The translations under genes and the position numbers were made by a program. 64,000 nt of DNA from Aurantimonas marianensis. Its GTDB lineage: Bacteria; Pseudomonadota; Alphaproteobacteria; Rhizobiales; Rhizobiaceae. The stretch lies in NCBI RefSeq assembly GCF_024195285.1, contig NZ_JALHBS010000086.1, forward strand, positions 1 through 64,000, read 5' to 3'. Under the pieces are notes generated by a model. The model was given only the letters and a program-made list of their open reading frames with translations. It searched no databases and was not told the DNA's origin. Below, in pieces: positions 51,996 through 59,786 of this stretch (its first letter is position 1; each line of letters starts with the position of its first letter).

Positions 51996-52302
51996 GGTTC
52001 TGGTGGCGCTTCTGCTCGTTTTCGGGGCACCGGCGTTGGCGCAGGAACTGCCGCCGGGCCGGGCCGCCGAACTCGAGCGTTTGGTGCTGCAGGATTGCGG
52101 CTCATGCCACGGGATGACGCTGAAAGGCGGGCTGGGCCCGGATATCCGGGCCGAGACGCTGGCCGGGACGCCGTCCGAGGGGCTTGCCGCCATCATTCTC
52201 GATGGCGTTCCGGGAACCGCGATGCCGCCGTGGCGCCCGCTCCTTAGCGATGCAGAGGCGGCCTGGATCGCCGGCTATCTCTTGGACGGAGGCAATGAAT
52301 GA
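51988..52302 (+). CDS. nirC: Periplasmic monoheme cytochrome c NirC
   Basis: 104 aa from ATG at 51988 inside the end of nirE. Signal peptide REVLVALLLVFGAPALAQE. One heme site LQDCGSCHGMTLKGG (Cys37, Cys40, His41) and a distal Met in PGTAMPPWRPLLSDAEAAW. NirC donates electrons to NirS and takes part in heme d1 maturation in Pseudomonas/Paracoccus. The small size and place between nirE and nirF fit. Confidence 0.93.
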   Translation: MREVLVALLLVFGAPALAQELPPGRAAELERLVLQDCGSCHGMTLKGGLGPDIRAETLAGTPSEGLAAIILDGVPGTAMPPWRPLLSDAEAAWIAGYLLDGGNE

Positions 52303-53441
52303 GCTGCGGCTTTTCCCTTGGTCTGATCATGCTGGTGTCGATCTCCGCGGCCTTCCTCGGTGTCGCCCCGGCGCAGGATCTCCGCGCCACGGGCGATCTG
52401 GGCGTGGTGGTGGAACGGGCCACCGGCTCGCTGCTGATCATCGACCAGTCCGAGCACGCCGCCATCGGGCGGGTCGAGGGGCTGGGCGATCTGTCCCATG
52501 CCTCGGTGGTGTTCTCGGCGGATGAGCGTTTCGCTTTCGTCTTCGGACGCGACGGCGGGCTGACCAAAGTCGATCTGCTGACCCAGTCGATCGATGGCCG
52601 CGTCGTGCAATCGGGCAACGCCATCGGCGGCGCGATCTCCGACGATGGGCAACTCGTCGCGGTCTCGAATTACGAGCCGGGCGGCGTGCGCGTCTTCGAC
52701 GCCGAAACGCTGGAGAGCGTCGCCGATATTCCGACCGGGTCGAAGACCATCGGCTTGGTCGACGCGCCGGGGCGGCGCTTCGTCTTCACCCTCTGGGACG
52801 CGGGGGAGACGTGGATCGCGGACTTTTCCGGCGAGGAGCCGGCGATCACCCGGATCGGCGGGATCGGCCGAAACCCCTATGACGCGCTGATCACCGGCGA
52901 CGGGCGGCGCTACATCGCGGGGCTGTTCGGCGAGGACGGGCTGACAGCGCTCGATCTGTGGCAGGATCCGCCGGTCCCGCAGCGGATTTTGTCGGGCTAC
53001 GGCAAGGGCGAGGAAGCGCTGCCCGTCTACAAGATGCCGCATCTGGAAGGCTGGGCGCTGGCGGGCGAGCGTTTCGTTCTGCCCGCCGTCGGGCGGCACG
53101 AAGTGCTCTGGGTCGACAGCCGGACATTGGCGGAGGCGGGTCGCACGGCGACCCACGGCCAGCCCGTCTTCGCCGTCGCCCGCCCGGACGGGCGTCAGGT
53201 CTGGGTCAATTTCGCCCACCCCTTGAACGATACGATCGAGGTGATCGATACGCTGACGCCGGGACCCGCCGTTCTGCACATGGAATTCACCGCCCGCGGC
53301 CACGAGGTCTGGGTTTCGGTCCGCGACGCCGGGCGCGTCGACATTTATGACGCCCGCAGTTTCGAGAAGCTCGGCGAGATCGCGGCGGAGAATCCGTCGG
53401 GGATTTTCTTCACCGCGCGCGCCCATCGGACGGGGCTCTGA
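52299..53441 (+). CDS. nirF: Heme d1 biosynthesis protein NirF
   Basis: 380 aa propeller protein related to the d1 domain of NirS but without the cytochrome c part. Starts MSCGFSLGLIMLVSISAAFL with a signal-like helix, so periplasmic or lipid-anchored. Family segments: DLRATGDLGVVVERATGSLL, FAFVFGRDGGLTKVDLLTQS, GNAIGGAISDDGQLVAVSNY, MPHLEGWALAGERFVLPAVG and the C-terminal ENPSGIFFTARAHRTGL. NirF acts late in heme d1 synthesis. The ATG overlaps the nirC stop by 4 bp. Confidence 0.94.
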   Translation: MSCGFSLGLIMLVSISAAFLGVAPAQDLRATGDLGVVVERATGSLLIIDQSEHAAIGRVEGLGDLSHASVVFSADERFAFVFGRDGGLTKVDLLTQSIDGRVVQSGNAIGGAISDDGQLVAVSNYEPGGVRVFDAETLESVADIPTGSKTIGLVDAPGRRFVFTLWDAGETWIADFSGEEPAITRIGGIGRNPYDALITGDGRRYIAGLFGEDGLTALDLWQDPPVPQRILSGYGKGEEALPVYKMPHLEGWALAGERFVLPAVGRHEVLWVDSRTLAEAGRTATHGQPVFAVARPDGRQVWVNFAHPLNDTIEVIDTLTPGPAVLHMEFTARGHEVWVSVRDAGRVDIYDARSFEKLGEIAAENPSGIFFTARAHRTGL

Positions 53442-53444
53442 GCG

Positions 53445-54437
53445 ATGAGCTTGACCGTCGACGCCATCGATCGCGCGCTGCTCGATAATTGGCAGCGGGA
53501 TTTTCCGCTGGTGCCACGACCGTTTGCCGCCATCGCCGAGCGGATGGATCTTCGTCAGGAGGACGTTCTGAAACGGCTCGCGGAGCTGATGGCCGCTGGC
53601 GCTGTCAGCCGCGTCGGCGCGACCTGCCGGCCGGGCACCGCCGGCGCGAGCACGCTGGCCGCCGTCGCGGCTCCCGAATGGCGGATCGACGAGATCGCTG
53701 CCGTCATCGGCGGCGAGCCGGGCGTGAACCACTCCTATCTGCGCGAGAACCGCTGGAACCTCTGGTTCGTCGTGACCGGCCCCGACCGACCCCATGTCGA
53801 CGCGACGCTTGACCGGATTCGCGTGCGACCGAAACGCGAGGTTCTCGATCTGCCGCTGGTGCGCGCGTTCAATGTCGATCTGGGCTTCTCGCTCGACGGC
53901 GGCGGCCACGTACCGCCGGCACGCGAGCATATCGACGCGGGCGTACTGGAACCGGAGGACCGGCCAATCATGCAGGCGCTCTCGACCGGGCTGGCGCTGG
54001 TGCCCCGTCCTTTCGCCGAATTGGGCCGCGGGATCGGCCGCACCGAGGCGGAGGTGCTGGCACGGGTCAAGGCGCTTGCCGCCGCCGGTATCCTGTCGCG
54101 GATCGGTGTCATCGTGCGCCATCGCGCGCTCGGCTGGCGATCCAACGCCATGGTTGTCTGGGAGGTGGACGAGGCCGATCTGGATCGCGTCGGCCCGGCG
54201 CTGACCGCCGTGCCCGGCGTCACGCTCTGCTATCAACGGCGCGCCGCGCCCGGTGTCTGGCCCTATACGCTCTACTGCATGATCCATGCCCGCAGCCGCG
54301 ACGAGGCGATGGCGGTGCTGGAGCGGGCCAGCCGCGAGGTCGGTCTTGAGGATACGCCGCATCGGGTGCTGTTCAGCATTCGCTGCTTCAAGCAGACGGG
54401 CGCGCTGGTTGTGTCCACGGAAGGAGCAGCGGCATGA
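53445..54437 (+). CDS. nirDL: Siroheme decarboxylase NirD-NirL fusion
   Basis: 330 aa made of two consecutive AsnC/Lrp-like units. Unit 1 (about 1-150): VDAIDRALLDNWQRDFPLVP then RPFAAIAERMDLRQEDVLKR and the His-bearing PGVNHSYLRENRWNLWFVVT. Unit 2 (about 170-325): IMQALSTGLALVPRPFAELG and PGVTLCYQRRAAPGVWPYTL. These are the NirD and NirL subunits in one chain, as known for Paracoccus. With NirG/NirH they decarboxylate the C12/C18 acetates of siroheme to didecarboxysiroheme. The HTH is probably structural rather than DNA-binding. Confidence 0.94.
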   Translation: MSLTVDAIDRALLDNWQRDFPLVPRPFAAIAERMDLRQEDVLKRLAELMAAGAVSRVGATCRPGTAGASTLAAVAAPEWRIDEIAAVIGGEPGVNHSYLRENRWNLWFVVTGPDRPHVDATLDRIRVRPKREVLDLPLVRAFNVDLGFSLDGGGHVPPAREHIDAGVLEPEDRPIMQALSTGLALVPRPFAELGRGIGRTEAEVLARVKALAAAGILSRIGVIVRHRALGWRSNAMVVWEVDEADLDRVGPALTAVPGVTLCYQRRAAPGVWPYTLYCMIHARSRDEAMAVLERASREVGLEDTPHRVLFSIRCFKQTGALVVSTEGAAA

Positions 54438-54898
54438 GGCGTCCCGCGCCTGAACTCGACGCGACCGACCGGCGGATCGTCAACGGTTTGCAGGAAGGGT
54501 TTCCGCTCACGCCACGTCCCTATGCGGAGGCGGCGACGCAGCTTGGCTTGAGCGAGGCCCAACTGATCGAGCGGCTGGGGCGTATGCGCGAAACCGGCGT
54601 CATCACGCGCTTCGGCCCGTTCTACGACGCGGCCGCGATCGGAGGGGCCTTCTGCCTCTGCGCGATGGAGGTCCCGGCCGGACGTTTCGAGGCGGTGGCG
54701 GCGATGGTCAATGGCCATCCGGAGGTCGCGCACAATTACCAACGCGAGCATCGTCTCAACATGTGGTTCGTGCTGGCGACCGAAACGGCGGAGGCGATCG
54801 AGGCCGTCGCCGAAGAAATCGAGGCGGAGACGGGGCTTGCCGTGCTGCGGTTTCCGAAGCTGCGGGAATTCTTCATCGGTTTCAGGGTGGCGGCATGA
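54434..54898 (+). CDS. nirG: Siroheme decarboxylase subunit NirG
   Basis: 154 aa, AsnC/Lrp-like. DATDRRIVNGLQEGFPLTPR, then PYAEAATQLGLSEAQLIERL and MRETGVITRFGPFYDAAAIG. The His-containing segment HPEVAHNYQREHRLNMWFVL is the NirG/NirD-type substrate site. Coupled front and back by ATGA overlaps with nirDL and nirH. Confidence 0.92.
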   Translation: MRRPAPELDATDRRIVNGLQEGFPLTPRPYAEAATQLGLSEAQLIERLGRMRETGVITRFGPFYDAAAIGGAFCLCAMEVPAGRFEAVAAMVNGHPEVAHNYQREHRLNMWFVLATETAEAIEAVAEEIEAETGLAVLRFPKLREFFIGFRVAA

Positions 54899-55386
54899 GC
54901 ATCGACACGATCGACCGCGGGATCATCGAGGCAACCCAGGCGGGGCTTCCGCTGACGCCCGCGCCCTATGCCGCGATCGCGGCGAAGCTGGGCCTGGACG
55001 AAGCTGAGGTAATCGAGCGCTTGGCGTCCATGCGCGAACGCGGCGTGATCCGCCGCATCGGGGCGGCGCCCAATCATTACGCGCTCGGCATGATCGCCAA
55101 CGGCATGACGGTCTGGGATGTCGAGGACGCCGCAGCAGAGCGCCTCGGCGCCGAGGTGGGCGCGTTGGATTTCGTCTCGCACTGCTATCTGAGGCCCCGT
55201 GCGCGACCCGTCTGGCCCTACAATCTCTTCGCCATGGTGCATGGCAGCGATCGCAACGAGGTCGAGGCGAAACGCGAGCGCATCGCGGCATTGCTTGGTC
55301 CCGCCCGCCGGTCCGGCGACATCCTCTATTCGACCCGCATCCTGAAGAAAACCGGTCTGCGGCTTGGCCGCAAAGGAGGGCGCTGA
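54895..55386 (+). CDS. nirH: Siroheme decarboxylase subunit NirH
   Basis: 163 aa from the ATG overlapping the nirG stop; the longer open frame upstream is nirG in another frame. [40 protein letters not shown] and [20 protein letters not shown] form the wing region, and [20 protein letters not shown] is the NirL/NirH-type site with conserved Arg and Trp-Pro-Tyr. Completes the DL/G/H complex. The last base is shared with the nirJ ATG. Confidence 0.92.
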   Translation: MSIDTIDRGIIEATQAGLPLTPAPYAAIAAKLGLDEAEVIERLASMRERGVIRRIGAAPNHYALGMIANGMTVWDVEDAAAERLGAEVGALDFVSHCYLRPRARPVWPYNLFAMVHGSDRNEVEAKRERIAALLGPARRSGDILYSTRILKKTGLRLGRKGGR

Positions 55387-56594
55387 TGTTCCGCCTCTCG
55401 CATTACATGCGTCAGCTGGTCGACCCGACCCCGGTGCGCTCCCGCCGCGGGCCGGTCAAGCCGGTGGTGATCTGGAACCTGACCCGGCGCTGCAACCTGC
55501 GCTGCCGCCACTGCTACACCAGTTCTGCGGATGTGGCGTTTCCCGGAGAGCTGACCCATGAGCAGGCGATGGGCGTACTGGAGGATCTCGGCGGGTTCGG
55601 TATCCCCGCGCTGATCCTTTCCGGCGGTGAACCGCTGGCCCGCCGCGACGTCTTCGAGATTGCCGAGCGGGCGCGGCAGATGAAGATGTATCTCGCGCTT
55701 TCCACCAACGGCACCGCTATCGTCGGCGCGGCGGCCGACCGGGTGGCCGAGATCGGCTTCGACTATGTCGGCATCAGCCTCGACGGGATCGGCGAGACCA
55801 ACGACTGGTTCCGGGGCAAGGTCGGCGCCTTCGACGAGGCGCTGGCGGGCGTTAGGGCCTGCAAGGAGCGCGACATCAAGGTCGGTCTGCGCTTCACCAT
55901 CACCGAGGACAACGCCCATCAGCTATCCGAGATGCTGGCGCTGGCCGATGCCGAAGGCGTGGACAAGTTCTACCTGTCGCATCTGGTCTATGCCGGACGG
56001 GGCGACAAGCACCGGGGCGAGGACGCCGGCTGGTCGCGGTCGCGTCATGCGATGGAGCTTCTGATCGATCGCGCCTGGGTCGCGGCGGCCGAAGGCATGC
56101 CGCTGGAGATCGTCACCGGCAACAACGACGCCGACGCGGTCTACTTCCTGCGCTGGGCCGAACGCCTTTTCCCGGCCGAGCGGGTCGCGCATCTGCGCGC
56201 GCATCTGGAGGCCTGGGGCGGCAATTCCTCCGGTCTGGGCGTGGCCAATATCGACCCGCAGGGCAATGTGCATCCCGATACCTATTGGTCGGACTACACC
56301 ATCGGCAGCGTCAAGGAGCACCGCTTCTCCGAGCTGTGGACCGGTGACGACCCGATGCTGGCGCAGCTGCGCCGCCGTCCGCGCCCGCTGAAGGGCCGTT
56401 GCGGCGCTTGCGCCTATCAGAGCGTGTGCGGCGGCAATACCCGAATCCGCGCGCTCCAGCTCACGGGTGATCCCTGGGCCGAGGATCCGGCCTGCTACAT
56501 GAGCGACGCCGAGATCGGGGTCAAAGCGGCCGGGCGCCTGACTGTCACGCCGTTTCGGGGAAAGAGCCATGATCCGGTTCATCGTTTTCACTAG
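55386..56594 (+). CDS. nirJ: Heme d1 biosynthesis radical SAM protein NirJ
   Basis: 402 aa. Radical-SAM cluster motif [17 protein letters not shown] (Cys36, Cys40, Cys43), GGEPLARRD (SAM-binding GGE). A C-terminal SPASM-like cluster region includes [20 protein letters not shown] and DPACYM. NirJ removes the two propionates at C3 and C8 of didecarboxysiroheme and introduces the oxo groups. NTGN-type phosphate loop: [20 protein letters not shown]. Overlaps nirN by 26 bp. Confidence 0.96.
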   Translation: MFRLSHYMRQLVDPTPVRSRRGPVKPVVIWNLTRRCNLRCRHCYTSSADVAFPGELTHEQAMGVLEDLGGFGIPALILSGGEPLARRDVFEIAERARQMKMYLALSTNGTAIVGAAADRVAEIGFDYVGISLDGIGETNDWFRGKVGAFDEALAGVRACKERDIKVGLRFTITEDNAHQLSEMLALADAEGVDKFYLSHLVYAGRGDKHRGEDAGWSRSRHAMELLIDRAWVAAAEGMPLEIVTGNNDADAVYFLRWAERLFPAERVAHLRAHLEAWGGNSSGLGVANIDPQGNVHPDTYWSDYTIGSVKEHRFSELWTGDDPMLAQLRRRPRPLKGRCGACAYQSVCGGNTRIRALQLTGDPWAEDPACYMSDAEIGVKAAGRLTVTPFRGKSHDPVHRFH

Positions 56595-58119
56595 CCTGTT
56601 GCTGGCGGTCTTCGCCGGCGCGGCACGAGGCGAGCCGCGGGCGCTCTACTCACGCTATTGCGCCGAATGCCACGGCGCCGACCGACTCGGCGGCACCGGC
56701 CCGGCGCTGATCCCGGAGACACTGGAGCGGATGCGGGGCCCAAAACTTGGCGCGGTCATCGCCGAAGGCCGCGTTGCGACGCAAATGCCCGGCTTCGCCG
56801 ACACCCTGAGCCCGGACGAGATCGCGGCTCTGGGCGAATACCTGACCACGTCGCTGGCAAAAATACCGGACTGGGATCCGGAGCAGATCGAACGAACCCG
56901 GACGCTCGACCCGGACTATGTGCCCGTCACGGCCCCGGCCTTCGATGCCGATCCGCTGAACCTGTTCCTCGTCGTCGAGACCGGGGATCATCATGTCAGT
57001 GTCGTCGACGGGGACGGCTTTACGGTGCTGGATCGATTCCCGACGCCCTTCGCGGTGCATGGCGGGCCGAAATTCACGCCGGACGGGCGTTTCGTTTTCA
57101 TCATGTCGCGCGACGGCTGGGTGCAGAAATACGATCTGTGGAGCCTTGCCGAGATCGGCCGCGTCCGCGCCGGGCTGAACAGCCGCAACATCGCGATCTC
57201 CAGGGACGGCAAGCATCTGGCGGTGGCGAACTATCTGCCGCGCACACTGACCATTCTTGCGACCGCCGATCTGTCGGTGGAGAAAGTCTTCGAGGTGGCG
57301 GACAAGGACGGCACGGCCTCGCGGGTCTCCGCCGTCTATCAGGCGCCGCAGCGCGACAGTTTCATTCTAGCGCTCAAGGACGCGCCGGAGATCTGGGAGA
57401 TCGCGACCGATCCCGATGCCGCGCCGGTCTATGAGGGCTATGTCCACAGTTACGAGAAGGGAATGGTCGAAGCGATCGCCGGGTCCGAGGGGCTGTTCGC
57501 GCTGCGCCGGATCGCGGTGACGAGCCCGCTCGATGATTTCTTCTTCACGCCGGATTACCGCCACCTGATCGGCGCGGCGCGCGACGGCGAACGCGGCGTG
57601 GTGGTGAACCTGACCGTCGGTCGCGAGATTGCGGAGCTGCCGCTGCCCGGCCTGCCGCATCTCGGCTCGGGCATCTCCTGGATCAGAGACGGCCGGCGGG
57701 TGATGGCGACGCCGCATCTGAAGCAGGCGCGGCTCTCGGTCATCGACATCGAGACCTGGGAGGTGGTCAAGACGATCGAGACGCTCGGTCCCGGCTTCTT
57801 CCTGCGCAGCCACGAAAACAGCCGCTATGTCTGGGCCGACGTGTTCTTCGGCCCGAACCGCGACGCAATGCATGTGATCGCCAAGCAGACGCTGGAGATC
57901 GTCGAGACCCTGCGCCCGGTTCCCGGTGCCACCGTCGCCCATGTCGAGTTCGACCGGGACGGCAAGCACGCGCTGGTCAGCGTCTGGGAGGATGACGGCG
58001 CGGTCATCGTCTACAACGCGCAAACGCTTGAGGAAGTCACCCGTTTGCCGATGAGGAAGCCCTCGGGAAAATACAATGTCTGGAACAAGATCAGCTTCTC
58101 GGATGGCACCAGCCACTGA
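56569..58119 (+). CDS. nirN: NirN, c/d1-type dehydrogenase for the last step of heme d1 synthesis
   Basis: 516 aa, a NirS paralogue. Signal [19 protein letters not shown]; cytochrome c domain [18 protein letters not shown] (Cys31, Cys34, His35) with distal Met in [18 protein letters not shown]. Propeller: [40 protein letters not shown] and [19 protein letters not shown] at the C-terminus. NirN oxidises dihydro-d1 to heme d1 and hands it to NirS with NirF. Overlaps the chelatase gene by 17 bp. Confidence 0.95.
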   Translation: MIRFIVFTSLLLAVFAGAARGEPRALYSRYCAECHGADRLGGTGPALIPETLERMRGPKLGAVIAEGRVATQMPGFADTLSPDEIAALGEYLTTSLAKIPDWDPEQIERTRTLDPDYVPVTAPAFDADPLNLFLVVETGDHHVSVVDGDGFTVLDRFPTPFAVHGGPKFTPDGRFVFIMSRDGWVQKYDLWSLAEIGRVRAGLNSRNIAISRDGKHLAVANYLPRTLTILATADLSVEKVFEVADKDGTASRVSAVYQAPQRDSFILALKDAPEIWEIATDPDAAPVYEGYVHSYEKGMVEAIAGSEGLFALRRIAVTSPLDDFFFTPDYRHLIGAARDGERGVVVNLTVGREIAELPLPGLPHLGSGISWIRDGRRVMATPHLKQARLSVIDIETWEVVKTIETLGPGFFLRSHENSRYVWADVFFGPNRDAMHVIAKQTLEIVETLRPVPGATVAHVEFDRDGKHALVSVWEDDGAVIVYNAQTLEEVTRLPMRKPSGKYNVWNKISFSDGTSH

Positions 58120-58870
58120 GCCGCACGCCGCGCTCATCGTCGCGCACGGCTCCCCCTCGGCGCCCGGGCGGCCGGAGGCAGAGCTCTCCGCGCTGGCCGA
58201 CCGTGTGGCGGCGAGGCTTCCCGGCTGGAGTGTTCGCGGCGCGACGCTGGCCGGTCGCGGCACGCTGAAAGCGGCGCTCGAAACGTTCTCGAACCGGCAG
58301 GTCCTGATCTATCCCTTGTTCATGTCGGACGGCTGGTTCGTCAGCCGCGAATTGCCGCGACGGATCGGCGAGCTCCGCGACGGCTCCTTCGCGATGCTGT
58401 CGCCGCTGGGCCTCGATCCGGCCCTGCACGCGCTTTGCCTCGACTATTTGCGCCGCGCCGCGTCGGAGCAAGATTTGCCCCTGGAGGAGACGACCGTGCT
58501 CCTCGCCGCGCATGGATCGCCATCGGATCCCCGACCACGCGAAGCCGCCGGGAAGGCCGCGCGCTTCATCGCCGCGGCCGGGCTGTTTCGCGCCGTTCGC
58601 CTCGGCTTCGTGGACGAGGCTCCGTATCTCGCCGAGGCCGCCCGGCTTGACGGCCCGGCCCTGTGCCTGCCGTTCTTTGCCGGGCGGGCGGGACATGTCG
58701 ATGTGGACTTGCCCGAGGCTCTCGCCGAGGCGGCTTTTCCCGGTCCAATCCTCAAGCCCGTGGGAACGCGGCCGGAGATCTCGCAAATCGTCGCGGCCGC
58801 CCTGGCGATGCAGGCCGCAGGCCGCCGCGGCGTGAAAGCTGGCGGTGCTGACCGCCGTCATTTCGCATAA
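58103..58870 (+). CDS. Two-module CbiX/SirB-type chelatase
   Basis: 255 aa from ATG at 58103 within the end of nirN. Two CbiX-like modules: module 1 starts AALIVAHGSPSAPGRPEAEL and module 2 VLLAAHGSPSDPRPREAAGK. The second metal-binding His is present in module 2 (FAGRAGHVDVDLPEALAEAA) but replaced by Trp in module 1 (LFMSDGWFVSRELPRRIGEL). SirB/CbiX insert Fe2+ or Co2+ into sirohydrochlorin. At the end of a heme d1 operon whose NirE lacks CysG domains, a siroheme ferrochelatase role is the best inference. No precorrin-2 dehydrogenase is seen here. Confidence 0.82.
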   Translation: MAPATEPHAALIVAHGSPSAPGRPEAELSALADRVAARLPGWSVRGATLAGRGTLKAALETFSNRQVLIYPLFMSDGWFVSRELPRRIGELRDGSFAMLSPLGLDPALHALCLDYLRRAASEQDLPLEETTVLLAAHGSPSDPRPREAAGKAARFIAAAGLFRAVRLGFVDEAPYLAEAARLDGPALCLPFFAGRAGHVDVDLPEALAEAAFPGPILKPVGTRPEISQIVAAALAMQAAGRRGVKAGGADRRHFA

Positions 58871-58989
58871 TCGGTCTTCCCTCGGTCCAGGGGTTGGCAA
58901 TCATCTCCCGCCGCGGCCGTACACACTCATGCACATCGTTGCGATGGGCACCTTTCTCAGCGCCGGTTTCGGCATCCAATTGCCGATAC

Positions 58990-59031
58990 TTGACTTTCGT
59001 CAAGCCGCCGCCGTGTGCGCGTGAGTATTCT
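58990..59031 (+). promoter_or_regulatory. FNR/NNR-type box plus -10 of the NorSY-like operon
   Basis: TTGACTTTCGTCAA (58990-59003) is a perfect inverted repeat TTGAC-N4-GTCAA. TATTCT (59026-59031) lies 22 bp downstream, so the box centre would sit at about -41.5 relative to a start near 59038, the class II FNR geometry. The first gene begins at 59071 after GGAAGGGAAGGGA. The 200 bp from 58871 to 59070 contain no other feature that I can support. Confidence 0.8.
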
Positions 59032-59070
59032 TGAAAGGTCTCGTGAACCTCCGGAAGGGAAGGGACCATC

Positions 59071-59232
59071 ATGGCCGACGAACAGGAGACTCCTCGACCG
59101 GAGCGAGTACCCGTCATGCAGCGGCTGCTCGACAATCCGTTCCTGTTGCTGGTGTTCGGGATCACGATTCCGACGGTACTTTATCTGATCTGGGGCGTGA
59201 TGGAGATCGTCTCGATCCCGCTCGCTCAATAG
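59071..59232 (+). CDS. Small single-helix membrane protein of the NorSY-like operon
   Basis: 53 aa: charged, proline-containing N-terminus (ADEQETPRPERVPVMQRLLD), then one membrane helix (NPFLLLVFGITIPTVLYLIW) and a short tail GVMEIVSIPLAQ. A purine-rich ribosome site AGGGAAGGGA precedes the ATG, and norS follows 9 bp after its stop. It resembles in layout the tiny extra subunits (CoxF/subunit IIa-like) that accompany ba3-type heme-copper enzymes; that is an analogy, not homology I can show. First gene behind the FNR-type promoter. Confidence 0.75.
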   Translation: MADEQETPRPERVPVMQRLLDNPFLLLVFGITIPTVLYLIWGVMEIVSIPLAQ

Positions 59233-59241
59233 GAGTCCGAG

Positions 59242-59775
59242 ATGGCCATCACCCCTCCACAAAACCGGATTTGGTGGAACGAGCCGATCCACAAGATCGA
59301 GATGAGCTGGATCGTCATCGCCTTCCTCTGGGGCCTGTTCATGTTCTTCTTCATGATCGCCTGGCACTTCATTGGCGAGCAGAACCTGTCGACAGAGACC
59401 TACCGGATCAACCCCGACAAATATGTCGAGAAGGTCGAGGCGTTCGCCGAGAAGTGGCAGGTCGGCGAGGAGGAGGGCGTGCCGGTGGTCCGTCCGCCCG
59501 CCGGCGAGGACGTCTTCCTGCTCGCGCGGCTGTGGGAGTGGTGGCCGATCCTCGAGCTGAAGAAGGATCAGAGCTACCGCATCCATATGAGTTCGGCCGA
59601 CTGGCAGCACGGATTCTCCCTGCAGCCGACAAACATCAACATTCAGGTTCACCCCGGATACGAGCACATCCTGATCCTGACGCCCACCGAGTCCGGGGAA
59701 TTCAGCATCGTGTGCAACGAATATTGCGGCATCGGCCATCACCAGATGACCGGTCGGATTCGCGTAACTGAATAA
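59242..59775 (+). CDS. norS: CuA-containing subunit II of a heme-copper NO reductase-like complex (NorS-like)
   Basis: 177 aa: one N-terminal helix (IVIAFLWGLFMFFFMIAWHF) and a periplasmic cupredoxin domain. All CuA ligands are present: His123 (ADWQHGFSLQP), Cys158, Glu160, Cys162, His166 and Met169 (IVCNEYCGIGHHQMTGRIRV). The single helix and short length are like the subunit II of B-type (ba3) oxidases and of CuA NO reductases, unlike the 303-aa coxB at 6325. Followed 11 bp later by the catalytic subunit. The gene name is by analogy with norSY of ammonia oxidisers. Confidence 0.8.
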   Translation: MAITPPQNRIWWNEPIHKIEMSWIVIAFLWGLFMFFFMIAWHFIGEQNLSTETYRINPDKYVEKVEAFAEKWQVGEEEGVPVVRPPAGEDVFLLARLWEWWPILELKKDQSYRIHMSSADWQHGFSLQPTNINIQVHPGYEHILILTPTESGEFSIVCNEYCGIGHHQMTGRIRVTE

Positions 59776-59786
59776 AGGAGAGCGCC

